From an uncultured bacterium (GTDB taxonomy: Bacteria > Bacteroidota > Bacteroidia > Bacteroidales > Bacteroidaceae): 7,861 nt of DNA. Numbering within the stretch: the first letter of the stretch is position 1; every line of letters starts with the position of its first letter. The notes under the pieces were generated by a model. It was not told the DNA's origin and ran no database searches. It was given only the letters and a program-made list of their open reading frames with translations. The stretch is from contig CAJMQT010000089.1 of assembly GCA_905215655.1 (NCBI GenBank), positions 1 through 7,861 of the forward strand, given 5' to 3'. Position numbers and translations under genes: made by a program. This document shows positions 5,738-7,861 of the stretch, piece by piece.

Positions 5738-5793
5738 TTAAATCCTAACTCCTAATTCTTAATTCTTAACTCTTAATTCTTAACTCTTAATTA
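5738..5793. repeat. Heptamer tandem repeat array, eight units
   Basis: Eight consecutive 7-nt units follow the pattern yTAAyTC on the plus strand: TTAAATC, CTAACTC, CTAATTC, TTAATTC, TTAACTC, TTAATTC, TTAACTC and TTAATTA. The last unit (5787-5793) contains the stop codon of the DUF4837 gene (5787-5789), so the array begins exactly at the end of that reading frame. Looser copies (TAACTCC, TTAACTCC) continue the theme between about 5706 and 5722. It looks like a microsatellite that grew by slippage. Confidence 0.85.
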
Positions 5794-6749
5794 AAAAAGT
5801 TGGAGTAAAGCGCGGCTTCCGTTTGTCTTATCAGATTGCGCTTTTTCATTTCCGGGGCGTAGACGAATGCCTCCGTTACGGTGATTTTCCCGTTTGCCGG
5901 ATTGGCTTCCGCCAAGGCTACGAACGGTCCGCCCATCGCGTCGCCGTGCATCTCCCACAGTCCGCGACATTCCATCACGGTGCGCCCTTTCTCTTTTTTC
6001 AGAGTTGTTTCGACGCTTTCCGCCGCTGTCTGCATATACATCCCGTCGCGTTCTCCCGGTATATTAGCCTTCATTATGCTGTCTCTTGCCGAGATGAAAT
6101 CTGCAATATCGAGCGCTTTTCCGGGGTAGGTGTAGACGCAGATACTCCGCATGCCGCATGCCGCGTTGTCCGACAGCCAGATAAAATCTTTTCCGCGTTT
6201 TTCCGACTTCATGTCCGTCGGAATTTTCATGCTTATGTCGAACACCTTATTTATATATTTTTCGGCTCTCCAGTTGCCGCCTCTTTTTAGTGTGGATAAT
6301 GTGTTGTTGATCTCCGCTCTTGTCAGAAGGTCGGTCAGCTTTCGTCCGCTCTTGATTATATCGCGCTTTAATGCCGCTGTTGAAGGCGAGTTTACGTACA
6401 CCACCATTTGCGGTTTCGCCCAGACGTTCTTCTCGTATCTTATCTTCGTTGACGTGAAACGTAGCGAGTCGACGGTTACGAAAACTATCGCACGAACCGT
6501 TTTTGCCGTCCGGTCAAGATGTTCGCTGTCGGTAAAGGAAACATCGAACAACGGCTCGTTTTGCGGCAGTCCCGGCACGTTCTGTGTCAGCAGACTGTCC
6601 ATGAGTGAACGGTCGGTGTCGTTTTTTGCCACAACCAGCACCTCGTATGACCGTCCGCCGCTTTTGGGCAGCAGCGCATCGGCGCCGTCTTTGCAAGAAC
6701 AGAGCATCATGACTGCCGCCGAAAACAGCATGAGCGCCGAAAGTTTCAT
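5787..6749 (-). CDS. DUF4837 family lipoprotein, function unknown
   Basis: The 320-aa product has a lipoprotein signal: a hydrophobic segment at 4-16, then LCSC with the lipidated cysteine at 19. The mature protein starts CKDGADALLPKSGGRSYEVLVV. An N-terminal part (about 34-160) contains YEVLVVAKN, FDVSFTDSEHLDRTAKTVRAIVFV and NVWAKPQMVVYVNSPS. A C-terminal part (about 170-320) contains FDISMKIPTDMKSEKRGKDF, SICVYTYP, VMECRGLWEMHGDAMGGPFV and a final helix ending YSNFFN. This layout is that of DUF4837, a Bacteroidetes-restricted family found next to rlmN. Trp264, Met266 and His267 lie in the most conserved-looking stretch. It should be anchored in an envelope membrane, most likely the outer one. 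The residues after the cysteine (K, D) resemble the start of a Bacteroidetes surface-export signal. Its start overlaps the rlmN stop (ATGA), so translation is probably coupled. I know of no assigned function. Confidence 0.85.
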   Translation of the reverse strand: MKLSALMLFSAAVMMLCSCKDGADALLPKSGGRSYEVLVVAKNDTDRSLMDSLLTQNVPGLPQNEPLFDVSFTDSEHLDRTAKTVRAIVFVTVDSLRFTSTKIRYEKNVWAKPQMVVYVNSPSTAALKRDIIKSGRKLTDLLTRAEINNTLSTLKRGGNWRAEKYINKVFDISMKIPTDMKSEKRGKDFIWLSDNAACGMRSICVYTYPGKALDIADFISARDSIMKANIPGERDGMYMQTAAESVETTLKKEKGRTVMECRGLWEMHGDAMGGPFVALAEANPANGKITVTEAFVYAPEMKKRNLIRQTEAALYSNFFN

Positions 6750-7783
6750 ATCTTTTTAGCCTCCTTTTTCGCCGTGCTCAGCAGTCCGCAAGCGGCGTAA
6801 ATGTCCTGTCCGCGACTTGCCCTTATTGTTGTAAACACGCCGTGTTGCGTCAGATAGTCGCGTAAGGACTCCATCTTTTTATCATCAGCACCGTGCAGGT
6901 CTACGCCCGGTATCCGGTGAAAACGTATCAGGTTTATGCGACAGTCAAGTCCTTTCAGCAACCGGATAATCTCACGTGCGTGGGCAATCGAGTCGTTAAG
7001 TCCGCCGAACACGATGTATTCGAACGATAAGCGCCGCTGATGACTGAAATCATAGTTGCGCAGAAGTTCCACCACCTCTGTTATCGACATGCCCCTTTCG
7101 GCAGGCATCAGCATGGATCTCTGCTCCGGAATGGGCGAGTGCATGCTTATTGCAACGTGGCAGTCGCTCTCTTCAATAAATCGTTTCAGCTTGTTTTTTA
7201 CTCCTACGCTGCTTACTGTTATGCGCTTGGGGCTCCATGCGTAACCATATTCGGCGGTAAGAATTTCGGTTGCTTTCAACACGTTGTCAAGGTTGTCCAT
7301 CGGTTCTCCCTGACCCATGAACACGATGTTGGTCAGTTTGTCACGCTCCGGCAGCGAGTAAATCTGGTTCAGAATGTCTTTTACAGTCAGGTTACCCTCA
7401 AATCCCTGCTTCCCCGTTTGGCAGAAGAGGCAGTTCATCTTGCAGCCCACCTGCGACGAAACACACAGCGTGGCGCGGTCTTTGTCGGGAATATATACCG
7501 TTTCGACCGACTTGCCGTTCTCTGTTGGGAAAAGATATTTTATTGTTCCGTCCACCGAGCGTTGACAGTCTGTTGGCGGCAGACAGCCCACTTCATACTT
7601 TTCTTTCAGTTTGTCACGGTTTGCTTTGGATATATTCAGCATCTCGTCAATGGAGCCGACATGCTTGTCATAAAGCCATTTGGCAATCTGTCCGCCGGTG
7701 AAGGCAGGCATACCGAGCTCTTTCGTGATGCTTTTAAGTTCCGTGAGCGATAATCCCATTAACGGTGTGATGCCTTGTTCCAT
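6746..7783 (-). CDS. rlmN: Dual-specificity RNA adenine-C2 methyltransferase RlmN
   Basis: RlmN is a radical-SAM enzyme that makes 2-methyladenosine at A2503 of 23S rRNA and, in E. coli, at A37 of a subset of tRNAs, using a methylcysteine intermediate. I take the start as the ATG at 7783 (345 aa). An in-frame ATG at 7822 exists, but a strong promoter (-7 element at 7809-7816) lies between the two, so its transcript would exclude the earlier codon. The shorter protein also starts close to the family's LTELK motif. In this numbering the cluster cysteines are 114, 118 and 121 (CKMNCLFC), and the catalytic pair is C107 (TLC) and C332 (DIYAACG). The probable general base is E94 in VETVYIP. GQGEPMDN (157-164) is the usual SAM-contact motif. 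All expected catalytic residues are present. The stop overlaps the DUF4837 start by 4 nt. Confidence 0.95.
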   Translation of the reverse strand: MEQGITPLMGLSLTELKSITKELGMPAFTGGQIAKWLYDKHVGSIDEMLNISKANRDKLKEKYEVGCLPPTDCQRSVDGTIKYLFPTENGKSVETVYIPDKDRATLCVSSQVGCKMNCLFCQTGKQGFEGNLTVKDILNQIYSLPERDKLTNIVFMGQGEPMDNLDNVLKATEILTAEYGYAWSPKRITVSSVGVKNKLKRFIEESDCHVAISMHSPIPEQRSMLMPAERGMSITEVVELLRNYDFSHQRRLSFEYIVFGGLNDSIAHAREIIRLLKGLDCRINLIRFHRIPGVDLHGADDKKMESLRDYLTQHGVFTTIRASRGQDIYAACGLLSTAKKEAKKI

Positions 7784-7808
7784 AATCCAATTTGCTGTTT
7801 CGTCCTTG

Positions 7809-7839
7809 CAAAGATAGTGCAAGTCGAGCGAAAAGCAAA
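7809..7839 (-). promoter_or_regulatory. Promoter of rlmN, Bacteroidetes -33/-7 type
   Basis: On the minus strand TTTG (7836-7839) is followed after 19 nt by TATCTTTG (7809-7816), which matches the Bacteroidetes consensus at all fixed bases. Transcription would start near 7803-7806, giving a leader of about 20 nt before the ATG at 7783. It probably drives rlmN and the DUF4837 gene, and possibly pdxA and the membrane-protein gene by read-through. Confidence 0.8.
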
Positions 7840-7861
7840 ATAAAAGGAAGTGAAACGAACT

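Noticed and set aside
5529..5786. The 258-nt spacer before pdxA as a riboswitch or a small gene
   Set aside because: It contains a small hairpin, an 8-nt repeat and the heptamer array. I see no known riboswitch core, no multi-helix fold and no convincing short reading frame.
5738..5793. The heptamer array as a CRISPR or an attachment site
   Set aside because: There are no spacers between the units, no duplicated flank and no integrase nearby. It is a simple tandem repeat.
7040..7753. A 237-codon open frame on the plus strand opposite rlmN
   Set aside because: It overlaps the radical-SAM core of RlmN antisense and has no recognisable motif or promoter.

Overview
The window looks like chromosomal DNA of a Bacteroidales bacterium, probably Prevotella or a close relative. 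Three things point there. Promoter-like elements fit the Bacteroidetes primary sigma factor consensus (TTTG about 19-20 nt before TAnnTTTG). Start codons lack Shine-Dalgarno sequences. The gene set and protein variants (a PdxA starting ITHGDTNGIG, a DUF4837 lipoprotein, an LptE of the SYKFNGASIDY type, a short sigma-54 activator next to lptE-secG) are typical of that order. The genus is inferred from remembered protein similarity, not from a search.

Every supported gene is on the minus strand, so the window reads from right to left. The first unit (7839 to about 3327) has a near-perfect promoter, then rlmN (rRNA/tRNA adenine-C2 methyltransferase). rlmN overlaps a DUF4837 lipoprotein gene by 4 nt. 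A 258-nt spacer follows, with a heptamer tandem repeat beginning at the lipoprotein stop codon. Then come pdxA (pyridoxal phosphate biosynthesis) and, 9 nt later, a polytopic membrane protein of the lysylphosphatidylglycerol-synthase-TM/flippase-like family. The unit ends in a strong palindromic terminator, one arm of which is repeated again further downstream.

The second unit (3170 to about 97) starts with a Bacteroidetes-type promoter placed almost on the start codon of a sigma-54-dependent activator without an N-terminal sensor domain. This gene overlaps lptE (outer-membrane LPS-assembly lipoprotein) by 17 nt. A small TPR protein and secG follow with gaps of 11 and 6 nt. The group therefore joins a regulator to envelope biogenesis: LPS insertion and Sec translocation. 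Past secG, a 15-bp hairpin overlaps the promoter of a tRNA-His(GTG) gene, which the window edge cuts in its T-loop.

This is mostly ordinary core-genome content. I found no mobile element, CRISPR array, defence island or clearly new system. The points worth a second look are small: a promoter that corrects the rlmN start, the repeat-built terminator region, the heptamer repeat, the hairpin-promoter overlap at tRNA-His, a nearly leaderless regulator mRNA, and the unknown targets of the sensorless sigma-54 activator.
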